A stretch of DNA of 64,000 nt from Ktedonobacter racemifer DSM 44963 (lineage in GTDB: Bacteria; Chloroflexota; Ktedonobacteria; Ktedonobacterales; Ktedonobacteraceae): the NCBI RefSeq assembly GCF_000178855.1, contig NZ_ADVG01000003.1, positions 2,170,001 to 2,234,000 on the forward strand. The letters run 5' to 3'. The notes under the pieces were generated by a model. That model worked only from the letters and a program-made list of their open reading frames with translations, was not told the origin of the DNA and made no database searches. Position 1 is the first letter of the stretch. Every line of letters begins with the position of its first letter. Of this stretch, positions 18,373 through 27,353 are shown piece after piece. The translations under genes and the position numbers were made by a program.

Positions 18373-19263
18373 ATGTCAAACGCATCATCGATGCCTGAAC
18401 CCAAAGTCCTGCTGGACGGGCTCGCCTATGTCGAATCGCCTCGCTGGCACGAGGGCCGACTATGGTTCGCCCACTGGGGGACGGGCGAGATCGTCGCGGT
18501 CGACCTCGACGGCAACAGCGAAGTCACCGGCCACGGACCTGCTGGCCTCGGCTGGTCCATCGACTGGCTACCCGATGGCCGCCTGCTGGTCACGGGCAAG
18601 GAGCTTGTGCGCAGGGAGCCGGACGGGTCGATGGTCCGGCACGCCGACCTCAGCGGGATCGCCGATTTCTGGAACGAGATCGTCGTGGATGGCCGGGGCA
18701 ACATCTACCTCAACAGCATCAATTTCGAGTTCCTCAGAGGGGCTTCGCCCACGTCCGGCATCATCGCGCTGGTCACTCCGGACGGCTTGGCTCGCCAAGT
18801 CGCGGCTGATTTGGCCTTTCCCAATGGCATGGTGATCACGCCAGATAACTCGACACTGATTATCTCCGAGTCCTTCACTGGGCGACTCATCGCATTCGAC
18901 ATCGAAGCCGACGGTAGCCTGTCCAACCGGCGGGTGTGGGCTGAGGGTCTTGGCCCTGACGGCATCTGCATGGACGCCGAAGGCGCTATCTGGGTCCAGA
19001 CAGCGGACACCCGTTCACACACCGGCTGTGATGATGCACCAGAGGGTGCGGTTGTGCGGGTCCGCGAGGGTGGCGAAGTGCTGCAGCGCATCGAGCACGA
19101 CCGCGCGATCTTCGCTGCCATGCTCGGCGGCTCGGACCGCAAGACGTTGTTCCTGCTGGCGGCCCAGTGGCGCGGCATCGAGCAGGTCAACGAAGCGGTC
19201 GCGGCTCGGACCGGGCAGGTGCTGGTCAGCCAAGCACCAGTACCCGGCGCCGGATGGCCGTGA
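18373..19263 (+). CDS. SMP-30 / gluconolactonase-family beta-propeller
   Basis: A 296-residue six-bladed propeller lactonase. The metal site of the family can be read as E21 (YVESPRW), N101 (FWNEIVVD), N151 (FPNGM) and D196 (LGPDGICMD). Such enzymes hydrolyse sugar lactones or related esters in the cytoplasm. The ATG at 18373 follows GAAGGAGGCACTG, a strong ribosome site. The gene is clearly richer in GC at third positions than its neighbours and stands between an IS and remnants, which suggests acquisition from a high-GC (for example actinobacterial) donor. Substrate unknown. Confidence 0.93.
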   Translation: MSNASSMPEPKVLLDGLAYVESPRWHEGRLWFAHWGTGEIVAVDLDGNSEVTGHGPAGLGWSIDWLPDGRLLVTGKELVRREPDGSMVRHADLSGIADFWNEIVVDGRGNIYLNSINFEFLRGASPTSGIIALVTPDGLARQVAADLAFPNGMVITPDNSTLIISESFTGRLIAFDIEADGSLSNRRVWAEGLGPDGICMDAEGAIWVQTADTRSHTGCDDAPEGAVVRVREGGEVLQRIEHDRAIFAAMLGGSDRKTLFLLAAQWRGIEQVNEAVAARTGQVLVSQAPVPGAGWP

Positions 19264-19364
19264 CACAGGCCCAGGCTGCCCTGTCCGACAGAGCCACTCG
19301 CCAAGTACGTGAACCGGTTCGCCAATTTACCAGAAGGTTCTCCGGTTCCCACTTTTCCGAGTAG

Positions 19365-19619
19365 CTAGCTCTCAGTTGCCTCCCTCAAAAATGAGGATCG
19401 CTGAGCACTTTGTTGCATATCACTCTGGTCTGTGTCAGGGTGTTGTGTGTATGCACCACGTCTCACTATTTCCTCGCGCACAATATCGACCTCGGGGGGA
19501 GCTGTGATCCCAATCTTGACCCTTCCCTCATTCACCTCAAGCACTTTTACGTGAATAGTACCAGAGAGGATAATGCTCTCCCCTTCCTTGCGTCGTATGA
19601 CTAGTACACCGAGGCTCAA
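19365..19619 (-). CDS. csrA: CsrA-family translational regulator
   Basis: An 84-residue CsrA/RsmA homologue: GVLVIRRKEGESIIL, VKVLEVNEGRVKIGITAPPEVDIVREEI match the family core, including the conserved VREEI that helps form the RNA-binding surface. About 25 extra residues follow, rich in Gln, Ser and Asp, and are not part of the normal fold. Initiation appears to be at TTG (19619) because the upstream in-frame stretch to its stop contains no ATG or GTG. CsrA dimers bind GGA motifs in mRNA leaders. It lies convergent with the SMP-30 gene and alone; no flagellar genes are nearby. Confidence 0.85.
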   Translation of the reverse strand: MSLGVLVIRRKEGESIILSGTIHVKVLEVNEGRVKIGITAPPEVDIVREEIVRRGAYTQHPDTDQSDMQQSAQRSSFLREATES

Positions 19620-19734
19620 ATCCTTTTGGAGTTGAAGACCTGTTGTACGATCTCCAGAAGGCAGCGGTTGGCTGCCTTTCGCCTGCTACATGTCCTCAGG
19701 CACATCCCAAACGTACACTGTTCTCTCAGAGACG

Positions 19735-19904
19735 GAAGCGATCGCGACGCCGGACGCGGCATGGCGGTGACGCTGGGCCGCCTGTGCACCTGCCCGATCC
19801 TGCACTACAAATTCGTGCTGCTCGGCCACAACACCATTCGCGGCGCAGCCAGCGGTTCGGTCCTCAGCGCGGAACTCTGCGTGAGTAAGGGATATATTCG
19901 CTAA
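19735..19904 (+). pseudogene. asd: 3' remnant of aspartate-semialdehyde dehydrogenase
   Basis: The last about 55 codons read DRDAGRGMAVTLGRL...YKFVLLGHNTIRGAASGSVLSAELCVSKGYIR, which corresponds to the C-terminal end of ASADH (GMAVTVGR, KFV.LGHNTIRGAAG, LNAEL...GY). The catalytic Cys and His regions are absent; upstream bases carry no matching frame. This is a decayed fragment of the lysine/threonine/methionine pathway gene, presumably with an intact copy elsewhere. The stop codon lies within the palindrome at 19897-19939. Confidence 0.7.
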
Positions 19905-19939
19905 AAGTTGTGATGCCAGGCATCACAACTTTTAGCGAA
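19897..19939. repeat. 43-base near-perfect palindrome
   Basis: Arms TTCGCTAAAAGTTGTGATGCC and its exact complement are separated by a single A at 19918, giving a 21-bp stem with essentially no loop. It overlaps the stop codon of the asd remnant. It may be a terminator of the lost gene or an uninterrupted example of the palindromes that host the mini-elements at 626 and 4325. Confidence 0.7.
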
Positions 19940-19972
19940 AGAAACGCCCGTAACGATCCTGTGACGGTATGT

Positions 19973-20002
19973 GTGCTATGCTATTCACAATCTTCATAGC
20001 AC
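19973..20002. promoter_or_regulatory. Inverted repeat upstream of the sensor-like gene
   Basis: GTGCTATG (19973-19980) and CATAGCAC (19995-20002), perfect 8-bp arms 14 bases apart, 55 bases before the ATG at 20058. The spacing fits an operator for a dimeric regulator; nothing identifies the protein. Confidence 0.4.
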
Positions 20003-20057
20003 AATTGGTGCCCGCCCTTCGTTTTAAAGACTGAAACTACAATAGCGAGGATCGTGT

Positions 20058-21299
20058 ATGAGCCGACCTGGTATCCTGTCAGAGAGCAAACAGCAGAGTA
20101 TTTTCAAATTCAACCAGAAAATGGCACGCGGGCTGGCCTGGGCCGCCTGGAGCATTTCGATGCTTTTGATTCTCTCGGCCACCGTCATCTGGTTTCTGGA
20201 CGGCGGAAATCTGCGGCAGGGCGGCCATATTATTCTCACCGGCATTGCCTTTGCCTGCTTCGGCACTGTTGGCGCTCTTATTATCTCGCAGCGGCCAGAT
20301 AACACCATTGGCTGGATCTTTTGCAGTGTGGGTATAGGCACGGGTATTACTGATTTCAGCGGGGCCTATTCGACATACAGCACTATACATGGACACGTGC
20401 TGCTGCCAGGCTCAGGCATATTTAACTGGCTGGGAGATACCTGCTGGCCGCTCAACTGGAGCCTCATGCTTGTCTTTTTGCCACTGCTCTTTCCCAATGG
20501 CCACCCGCTCACACGACGCTGGCGGATTGTTGGCTGGCTGGCCGCTATCATGACCTCTCTTGCTGTCCTTATAAACCAGGTGGCTTATATCGGCGGAGCG
20601 CTCTCTGGAGACGCGAATTTCACCACGTTCTGGGTGAACCAGGGGAGTATTCTCAATATTCTGCAATTGCCTCTTACCATCGCAGCATTTGTTTCGCTCA
20701 TCCTGCGCTTCATTCGCGCAAGGGAACGCGAGCGCCAGCAAATCAAGTGGTTAGCCTATGGTGTTATCATCTTGGTCGTGCTGGTCATCGGCACCATTCT
20801 TTTTCTAAACGATAATAGCCCTTTGAGCCAGTACCTGTTTGACATAGCTATCATGTGTCTCCCGCTGAGCATTGGGATCTCGATTCTGTGCGCTCAGCTC
20901 TATGACATCGACCGCCTGATCAGCCGTACCCTGATCTATCTGTTGCTCTCGGCCCTGTTGGTGCTGACCTACCTGGCGCTGGTCTTTGGGCTCCAGTTCA
21001 CTCTCCAAGGAATTACCCAGAATTCGCCGGTGCCGATTGTCGTTTCGACACTGACCGTCGCGGCGCTTTTCCAATCCCTCCGTCGCGCCATCCAGCAGGT
21101 GATCGACCGCAGCTTCTATCGCCGCAAGTATAACGCGGAAAAAGTGCTGACCAGGTTCGGGGCCACTCTCCATAACGAAATCGACTTGACTCAGTTGAGC
21201 CAGTACTTGCTAGCGGTAGTGCAGGAGACCATGCAGCCGGAGCATGTCTCGCTCTGGCTCTGCGCAAAGAGTCAACCTGAGCAGGAGAAAGCTGTTTGA
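20058..21299 (+). CDS. Multi-TM sensor-like membrane protein without kinase domain
   Basis: A 413-residue protein with about eight hydrophobic helices (between residues 25 and 345), then a soluble tail DRSFYRRKYNAEKVLTRFGATLHNEIDLTQLSQYLLAVVQETMQPEHVSLWL that resembles the start of a GAF domain. The same layout (QLYDIDRLISRTLIY..., FQPLR...) is found in the N-terminal half of the histidine kinase at 32686-34848 (RLWDIDLIIKRTLVY..., FQPLRELL), but here the kinase part is missing and the protein stops soon after. It could be a truncated sensor kinase or a real stand-alone sensor. Start at 20058 with GAGG upstream. Confidence 0.8.
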   Translation: MSRPGILSESKQQSIFKFNQKMARGLAWAAWSISMLLILSATVIWFLDGGNLRQGGHIILTGIAFACFGTVGALIISQRPDNTIGWIFCSVGIGTGITDFSGAYSTYSTIHGHVLLPGSGIFNWLGDTCWPLNWSLMLVFLPLLFPNGHPLTRRWRIVGWLAAIMTSLAVLINQVAYIGGALSGDANFTTFWVNQGSILNILQLPLTIAAFVSLILRFIRARERERQQIKWLAYGVIILVVLVIGTILFLNDNSPLSQYLFDIAIMCLPLSIGISILCAQLYDIDRLISRTLIYLLLSALLVLTYLALVFGLQFTLQGITQNSPVPIVVSTLTVAALFQSLRRAIQQVIDRSFYRRKYNAEKVLTRFGATLHNEIDLTQLSQYLLAVVQETMQPEHVSLWLCAKSQPEQEKAV

Positions 21300-21392
21300 C
21301 CCTGCTTGAATAAAACGTCCAATGCGCTTATACTAGCATCCTCATGAAGTGCTGTTCAATTCTTAAAGAGGTATTTATGGCTCAACTACCCC

Positions 21393-21662
21393 TCACCATT
21401 CGCCGGGCTGGACCGTCTGATTCCAGGAGCCTGAGGCAATATGCTTCCCATCGGGCGACCACGTGACCGCAATGACCCGGTCGGCGTGTCCCGAGTACGT
21501 CAAGACGTGACTGGCATTCGCCACCGTCCAGATTTGGACAGTGAGATCCCAGGAAGCTGAGGCGATATACTGGCTATCGGGAGACCAGGCCACCGCAAAG
21601 ACACCATCCGCATGCCCTTGATACCTACAAGCAGGTTCTCTCGACATGGAAGGAGAAGTCAT
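21393..21662 (-). pseudogene. WD40-repeat protein fragment
   Basis: Two WD40 blades are readable: HADGVFAVAWSPDSQYIASASWDLTVQIW and HADRVIAVTWSPDGKHIASGSWNQTV, after which the frame ends. Full proteins carry seven or more blades, so this is a fragment beside the IS630 remnant. WD40 domains are common C-terminal sensors of Ser/Thr kinases in such bacteria; the parent cannot be identified. Confidence 0.65.
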
Positions 21663-21676
21663 GGTCGTTATCCTTT

Positions 21677-22241
21677 TTAAACGGTCAACGCCTTGCCCAG
21701 ATAGGTCCACTGGAACGGCTTGGCCATTGTCCGGTTGTAATACTCAATAAACGCCAGTACCTTGGTCTGCAAATCGTCTATGGATGTGAAGGAGCCCCGT
21801 TTGAGCAGTTTGCGCACCAGAATAGACAACCAGATTTCGATTTGATTCATCCAGGAGCTATGTTTTGGGGTGTAATGGAAGACGACACTGTGCGTTGGAT
21901 CAGTCAGAAACGCGGCCCGGCTCGCCATGGAGGCGAGTATCCCGCTCTTCCCTTTGGCCCCCAGTTCTTCCTGCAGGCCATCACGTGTGGCGACCCACTC
22001 GACCAACGAGGTGGACTGATGGGTGTTCAAACAGTCACAGACGATGTGCCACCGCTTGACCTCGGACGAAGTGGCAACCAGCGCCTGAACATGGGCCAGG
22101 AAATCCGCTTCGGTCCGGGTAGGTCCGCAGGCGGGAGCTACGACCTGGCCGGTCACGACGTTACGGCTCAGGATGAACGAGCGCGTGCCGTGGCGCACAT
22201 ACTCAAATTCTCGCCGCTCGACCTTTCCAGGAGCCAAAGGC
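21677..22241 (-). pseudogene. IS630-family transposase, C-terminal part
   Basis: Shows the DDE_3 features VERREFEYVRHGTRSFI, CDCLNTHQSTSLVEW, FHYTPKHSSWMNQIEIWLSILVRKLLKRG and IEYYN. The upstream (N-terminal) portion is cut exactly where the ISL3 terminal repeat begins at 22242, so the ISL3 insertion, possibly followed by a deletion, removed it. No continuation is found on the far side of the ISL3 element. Confidence 0.85.
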
Positions 22242-22348
22242 GGTTCTGACGCAAAGTTGGTGGTAAGCTCTTCAAAATCAAGGTGGATATTTCGCAGATT
22301 TCCCTGATTGGGAAGAGAAACCAGCACAACCTTGTTATTGAGAGTGAT

Positions 22349-23957
22349 ATGGATTTTTTGTTACCCTCCTGCTCTGGCTTGAAGCTGATCTCCATGGAAA
22401 TCACTGGCAAGCAACTCGTTGTCCTGGTTACCAGCTCGAATCCAATGGCTCGCTGCCCCTTGTGTCAGACGGCTTCACGGCAGGTTCATTGTTATTACAC
22501 CCGCGTCATCACCGATCTGTGTTGGGCCGATTTCGGGGTGCAACTCGTCTTGCGCGTGCGCCGTTTTGTCTGCTCAAACAGTATCTGTCCCCGGCGCACC
22601 TTTGCCGAACGGCTTGGCGAGCAAATCAAAGCCTACGCCCGACGAACGAAGCGCTGCGAAAACCAGTTACAAACGATTGGACTCATGCTGGGAGGCGCAT
22701 GCTGGCGCACGTTTGGCAAGGGTGCTGGGGATGTCCGTGAGTTCCGATACGCTTCTGCGGCTCGTTCGAACGCTTGAGGTGCCTCAGCGAGCCATCCCAG
22801 AAGCCCTTGGCATTGATGATTTTGCGCTGCGCAAAGGGCAGAAATATGGCACGGTTTTGGTCGACCTCGAACAACGGCATCTCGTTGATCTGTTACCTGA
22901 CAGAGAAAAAGCGACAGTAAAGGCTTGGCTCAAGGCCCATCCAGGCGTGAAGCTGATCAGCCGTGACCGGAGCGGAAGCTATGCTCAGGCAGCACGAGAG
23001 GCGGCCCCTCTCGCTACCCAGGTTGCTGATCGGTTTCACCTTTCACAGAATTTGGGTGAGACACTCGAACGCATTCTGCGTCGAGAGTACCCCCTGATTG
23101 AACAGATTTTCGGTGGGCCAGCTCAAAGAGCGCGGTCAGTTGAGCCCTCGCTTCCGCTTCTTCGGCACGAAGCAGATAAGCACGTGAGTCAGCAACGAAG
23201 GATGACGGTCTATGAGCGAGTCATCTCCCTTTCCGAACAAGGGTACAATCAAAGCAACATTGCCACTGAGCTACGGATGAGCCGCAAGAAGGTGCGACGA
23301 CTTCTCCAGGGGCCACCCCATCCACCAGTGTACAAATCTCGTCCAACGAAGCTCATGCCCTACACCTCTTACCTCCAGCATCGTTTTGCCGAGGAGGGAT
23401 GCGACAATTCTTTACAGTTGTATCGGGAAATCCGGGAGCAAGGCTATAATGGTTGTCGCTCAGTCTTCACCAACTATGTGACCCAATTACGTCAGCAAGC
23501 AGGGATGCCAGCCAGGACGGGCAGGAAGCAAAGCAGGCAACCCAAACCCCTCAAAGCTTCCATCCCGGCACCAGGTCCGCTCCGTTGGTGTTTCCTGTTG
23601 CCTGGAGAACGCCTGAACGAGAAACAACGAGCACAACTGGCTCAACTCTGTCAGGATGAGGGTGGGTTTGTCTTGCTCCATCGACTGACCCAAGCCTTTG
23701 TTCACTTGCTTCATGAGCAGACTGATGCAGGACTGACAGAATGGTACAAAGAGGTGCAAAGGAGCAAGATTCCAGAGTTGATCAGTTTTGCCAAGGGATT
23801 ACAACGAGATGAGGCCGCTGTTCGAGCAGGATTGAGATTGCAGTGGAGCCAAGGGCCCGTAGAAGGCGCCATCAATAAGCTGAAGCTGATCAAACGTAGC
23901 ATGTATGGACGAGCCAATTTTGATCTGCTTCGCATACGTGTGCTCTGTGCTGCGTAA
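22349..23957 (+). pseudogene. ISL3-family transposase with one frameshift
   Basis: The N-terminal part (MDFLLPSCSGLKL..., zinc finger CPLCQTAS...CSNSICPRRTFAERL, to TIGLMLGG) is in one frame. From about 22690-22700 the homology continues in the next frame: AGARLARVLGMSVSSDTLLRLV, IDDFALRKGQKYGTVLVDLE, LISRDRSGSYAQAAREAAPLATQVADRFHL and the C-terminal WSQGPVEGAINKLKLIKRSMYGRANFDLLRIRVL. A single-base indel explains this. A helix-turn-helix (YERVISLSEQGYNQSNIATELRMSRKKVRRLL) interrupts the DDE domain, as in the longer ISL3 subgroup. Confidence 0.85.
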
Positions 23958-24072
23958 TCACCAGGAAAATCCTTGCGGTATTGAGTTGCTTCGTCCCTTT
24001 TCCGACGTTGTCAGCGCCGGTGAAAATCCGAGCCGGTTTAGGCGCGTTTTGCCTCAATGGCTGAGCGAGTGT

Positions 24073-24137
24073 AGCACGCTTCTCACGCGGTATCAAGGCC
24101 GCTTCGCTTCCCCTTGACGCCGCGTGAGAAGCGTGCT
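24073..24137. repeat. Long hairpin inside the ISL3 right flank
   Basis: AGCACGCTTCTCACGCGG (24073-24090) plus TATCAAGG pairs with CCTTGACG plus CCGCGTGAGAAGCGTGCT (to 24137); two mismatches over 26 bp and a 13-base loop. It lies between the transposase stop and the right terminal repeat. The rest of 23958-24272 contains no gene. Confidence 0.6.
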
Positions 24138-24326
24138 CAGAAAAAAGATGCGCCATTGAAGCGAAAAAAAATGATCATTTCTTTCGCCCTCGAAAAGCAG
24201 CCATTCCGGTTCTAAATCGGCTCAGAATTACGTCGGCGTTAATAACGTCATTCGAGCAACGCTGTGCTCCTCTTGAAGAGCTTACCACCAACTTTGCGTC
24301 AGAACCCGTTTTCGTTCCATTCATAC

Positions 24327-24542
24327 TCAGAGGCCTATTTGCGCTCCTCGCTCTTTAGGGGTTTGACCCCAAAGCACGACGAGCCTAATTATCTCGTAAT
24401 TGATCTGTGCGGTATCTTTGAGCAGTGGATGGATCTGTTGCCAATCATTCGTAGGCTCTCTACGTTTATATCGACGTTTCGGCACAAGAACCCCTCTCAG
24501 TGCTCTACCAGCACCAGGGGCACTTCCGACGAGAAACGACAA
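24327..24542 (-). pseudogene. HTH N-terminal fragment of a transposase/integrase
   Basis: RREPTNDWQQIHPLLKDTAQINYEIIRLVVLWGQTPKERGAQIGL resembles the N-terminal HTH region of an integrase-like transposase group (DWQQL...YELIRPVVLFG...ERA). It stops 20 bases before the ISL3 end. Its catalytic part is nowhere in the window. Confidence 0.5.
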
Positions 24543-24634
24543 CTCTCCATGCTTGTAGTGTACTCAAATCTCTTTGCTCTGTGCAATAATTTTATCGCAA
24601 GCATTACTAACGGTATGTGCAAACCATGTCTTGA

Positions 24635-25586
24635 TCAAGTTTCCAAGGGATGCCCCTGATCGTCATGAAGCAACACCAGTGCCCGACAGCCCAGGATCAC
24701 TCCCAGGCGTCCGATCAGTCCACGAGGAATGAGTATCTCGCTGTAGACGGGCTTGCGATGTCCATCGATGTAGCATGTGAGAGACTGAGGTTTCTCAGGA
24801 TTTTCAGCTTCTGGATGCCAGAGATTGGTCGTCCATCGAGCAAGAGCATCCGTCAGGCTTTCTGCACCACCCGCGCCGACTACTTGCGACAAAAAGGCTT
24901 CAGTGTAGCGATAGCCATAGGCCCGCTTGCGCCCGGTGAGGAGCGCCAAACCATCGCCGGTGTAGCTGCGTAGATCCCAGGTGCGATGGAGCCCATCAGC
25001 GCTCAGAAACAACAGCGTCAGCAGGAGTCTTTGGCGGACCACTGTTGAACTGCCCACTAATGGAGGACGAGAAGAGGTCATTTCCGTTGGCAATGCATGC
25101 TCCAAGTGCGCCAGTAGCCCGGTTTCGTTTGCTGTGGCTAATAACAGTAAGCCTCCCGCACCTTCACCGTATCCTGGTTCAACCGAGATCTGTTTGGGCT
25201 TTTTTTTCTCGCGGTATCAGCCTGCGAGTCAATCCCAGGCTGGCTCTGACGCGATTGAGTTGACTGACGCTAATGGAAAGACCGAAGCGCTCTTGCATCA
25301 GGCGTTGCACCACAGGGCTGGAGACACAAGGGTTGCTCTGGCAGGACTCGATCAGAAAGGTGAGGATTTCCCCACGCAGTTTGACCGGGTGACCATGCCG
25401 TCCATCGATCAATGCCTGTTCTCCTCCTTCACGCTGTACCCGCTTGAGCAAGCGATAGACCGTCGTCCGATGCATGGAAACCACACTGCTCACTCTTGCA
25501 TCTTGGACTGAGGCTCCCTGCTCAATCTGCCTGACCAGCTCGCGCCGGGCCGCCTGACGAAGCTCAGGGGTCACTGTTATCGGCAT
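24635..25586 (-). pseudogene. Integrase-type transposase, two frames joined at an A8 tract, 3' truncated
   Basis: The first frame (ATG at 25586) gives a HTH protein: MPITVTPELRQAARRELVRQ, ASVQDARVSSVVSMHRTTVYRLLKRV, then LGLTRRLIPREKKAQ. At A8 (25200-25207, minus strand GAG-AAAAAAAA-GCC) a -1 slip continues smoothly as REKKKPKQISVEPGYGEGAGGLLLL... through FLSADGLHRTWDLRSYTGDGLALLTGRKRAYGYRYTEAFL to LHDDQGHPLET, where it ends. The A8 tract could be a programmed frameshift site, as in IS1/IS3-type elements, or a decay mutation. The catalytic C-terminal half is absent. Confidence 0.65.
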
Positions 25587-25691
25587 TGTGCTCGCTCCTT
25601 CTCTTTTGGTAGACCTCAGGTGAGCAGAGGTGATGCGGTGCAATACGGCTCTCTTCCGGGTTCGCCCCTCATCACTCGCGCCTCACCAAGG

Positions 25692-27353
25692 CTAGCCCTT
25701 GACCCCTGTGCAGACGCCCGCGCCAACGGTGCGGCCACCTTCGCGGATGACGAAGTTCACACCCTCTTCCATGGCCACCGGCTGCATCAACTCCACGGTT
25801 ACCTCGATATCCTCCCCTGGCCTCACCATCTCCACGCCCTCCGGCAGCCTGATCGCTCCCGTCACGTCCGTCGTGCGAATGTAGAACTGTAGACGATCGC
25901 CGTTGAAGAACGGAGCGTGACGCCCTCCCTTTTCCTTCGACAACAGAGACATCTGCGCCTTGAAGGTCTTGTACGGCTTGATCGATCCTGGCCTGGCCAG
26001 CACCTGGCCCCGCTCGACATCTTCGCGCTCTACTCCTCGTAGCAGACAGCCCACGTTGTCCCCAGTTCTTCCCTGATCCAGCATCTTCCGAAACATCTCC
26101 ACCCCGGCAACGACAACCGTGCGTGTCTTCTTCATCCCGACGATTTCTACCTGTTCACCTACTTTGATGGTGCCCTGTTCAATGCGCCCGGTGACAATGG
26201 TTCCGCGGCCCTTGATCCCAAACACATCCTCTACCGCCATCAGGAACGGCTTATCCGTTGCTTGAAGCGAGAGGGGAGGCAGCGAATTTCTTGCTAGTTG
26301 AGTCAGCGGAAGTGGCAGAGCTCCTGCTATCTGTGTGGGCGGCAACGGTTGAGCAGCTAGATGGTGAAGACGTTGCAGTTCCTGCTTGACTTCGGCCATG
26401 CTGGCTGGCCTTTTCTCGACGTCCATGTCCACCATTCGCGCAATCAGCGTGCCCAGGTCAGCAGGAGTGCCTGCACCGAAGAGCGAGGCGAAGCGGAATG
26501 GGGACAGTGAAGGATCATGGCCGGAAAGCAAGTGGTGCAAAGTTGCCCCCAGGCTGTAAACATCAGACTGTGGTGTCGTCTGCGCTTTACCGTACTGCTC
26601 GGGGGCCGCATACCCCGCTGAGCCATAGGCAACGGTGTCTTTGGCCTGCCCGGCTTTGAAGTGACGGGCGATGCCAAAATCAATGAGGAACAGGTCCCCC
26701 TCTGGAGTGCGCATGACGTTGGCAGGCTTGAGGTCACGGAAGATGATGGGAGGCTGATGGCTGTGCAAGTAATCCAGGACAGTAGCCAGTTGGAGACCGA
26801 TGTCGAGCACCTCCTCTCGCAGGAGTTTGCCCCCAACTTTGACCCGGTGCTCTTCCAACGTTTCGCCTGCGATGAAATCCATCACCAGATAGTACCGCCC
26901 AGCATCGGCAAAATGATCATAGATGCGTGGCAGGTGGCGGTGGAACAGACCGGCGAGCATGAGCGCCTCGCGCTTGAAGGCTGCGGCAGCTTCAGCGACC
27001 TCTTGCGGGTCCAGTCCCTTCTGGCTCATCTCCTTGACCGCCACCAGCCGGTCCCCCAACTGGGTATCTGCCGCTCGGTAGACGGCTCCCATCCCACCCT
27101 GGCCCAGTCGGCTCAGGATCAGATAGCGCTGCTTGAGTAGAGAGTGGGCAGGGAGCAGCCCGGTCAGAGAAGGAGAGCCGGGAGTCGATCCTGCCAGGAC
27201 TGTGGGTGCGGCAGAAGAGACAACTGGTGTGGCTTGCACCGTGGGGGGAAGCGAAGAAGCAACGGGCATCGTCTGACCACAGGCCATGCAAAATCGGGCC
27301 TGTGGACGGTTGCCGGCACCACAGGCATCACAGTAGATGGCGGAAGACTGCAT
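25692..27353 (-). CDS. Zinc-ribbon Ser/Thr protein kinase fused to EF-Tu domains II-III
   Basis: A 553-residue three-part protein. Residues 8-25: zinc ribbon (C8, C11, C22, C25). Residues about 77-330: Hanks-type kinase with GQGGMG (84-89), VAVK (K107), FRDLKPANV (catalytic D207), DFG (225-227) and APE (250-252). After a Pro/Leu-rich linker (about 331-366), residues 367-553 match the whole of EF-Tu domains II and III: DKPFLMAVEDVF, GRGTIVTGRIEQG, VEMFRKMLDQGRTGDNVGCLLRG, GSIKPYKTF, GGRHAPFFNGDRLQFYIRTTDVTG and the terminal EEGVNFVIREGGRTVGAGV. The GTPase domain is absent. AGGAGGT 6 bases before the ATG at 27353 fixes the start. The kinase should phosphorylate Ser/Thr in the cytoplasm; the EF-Tu part might act as decoy, substrate mimic or aminoacyl-tRNA/ribosome-binding module (inference). 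Confidence 0.93.
   Translation of the reverse strand: MQSSAIYCDACGAGNRPQARFCMACGQTMPVASSLPPTVQATPVVSSAAPTVLAGSTPGSPSLTGLLPAHSLLKQRYLILSRLGQGGMGAVYRAADTQLGDRLVAVKEMSQKGLDPQEVAEAAAAFKREALMLAGLFHRHLPRIYDHFADAGRYYLVMDFIAGETLEEHRVKVGGKLLREEVLDIGLQLATVLDYLHSHQPPIIFRDLKPANVMRTPEGDLFLIDFGIARHFKAGQAKDTVAYGSAGYAAPEQYGKAQTTPQSDVYSLGATLHHLLSGHDPSLSPFRFASLFGAGTPADLGTLIARMVDMDVEKRPASMAEVKQELQRLHHLAAQPLPPTQIAGALPLPLTQLARNSLPPLSLQATDKPFLMAVEDVFGIKGRGTIVTGRIEQGTIKVGEQVEIVGMKKTRTVVVAGVEMFRKMLDQGRTGDNVGCLLRGVEREDVERGQVLARPGSIKPYKTFKAQMSLLSKEKGGRHAPFFNGDRLQFYIRTTDVTGAIRLPEGVEMVRPGEDIEVTVELMQPVAMEEGVNFVIREGGRTVGAGVCTGVKG

Larger units (their letters stand above)
22242..24306 (+). mobile_element. ISL3-family element with 34-bp perfect ends
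   Basis: Terminal inverted repeats of 34 bp (22242-22275 and 24273-24306), beginning GGTTCTGACGCAAAGTTGG, are identical. Length is 2065 bp. The 8 bases outside the two ends do not match (CCAAAGGC against CGTTTTCG), so the target duplication is lost. Different transposase remnants lie on the two sides, which suggests a rearrangement after insertion. Confidence 0.88.

Noticed and set aside
22283..22348. Earlier start for the ISL3 transposase
   Set aside because: It would place the start close to the terminal repeat; MDFLLP at 22349 matches the usual family N-terminus better.
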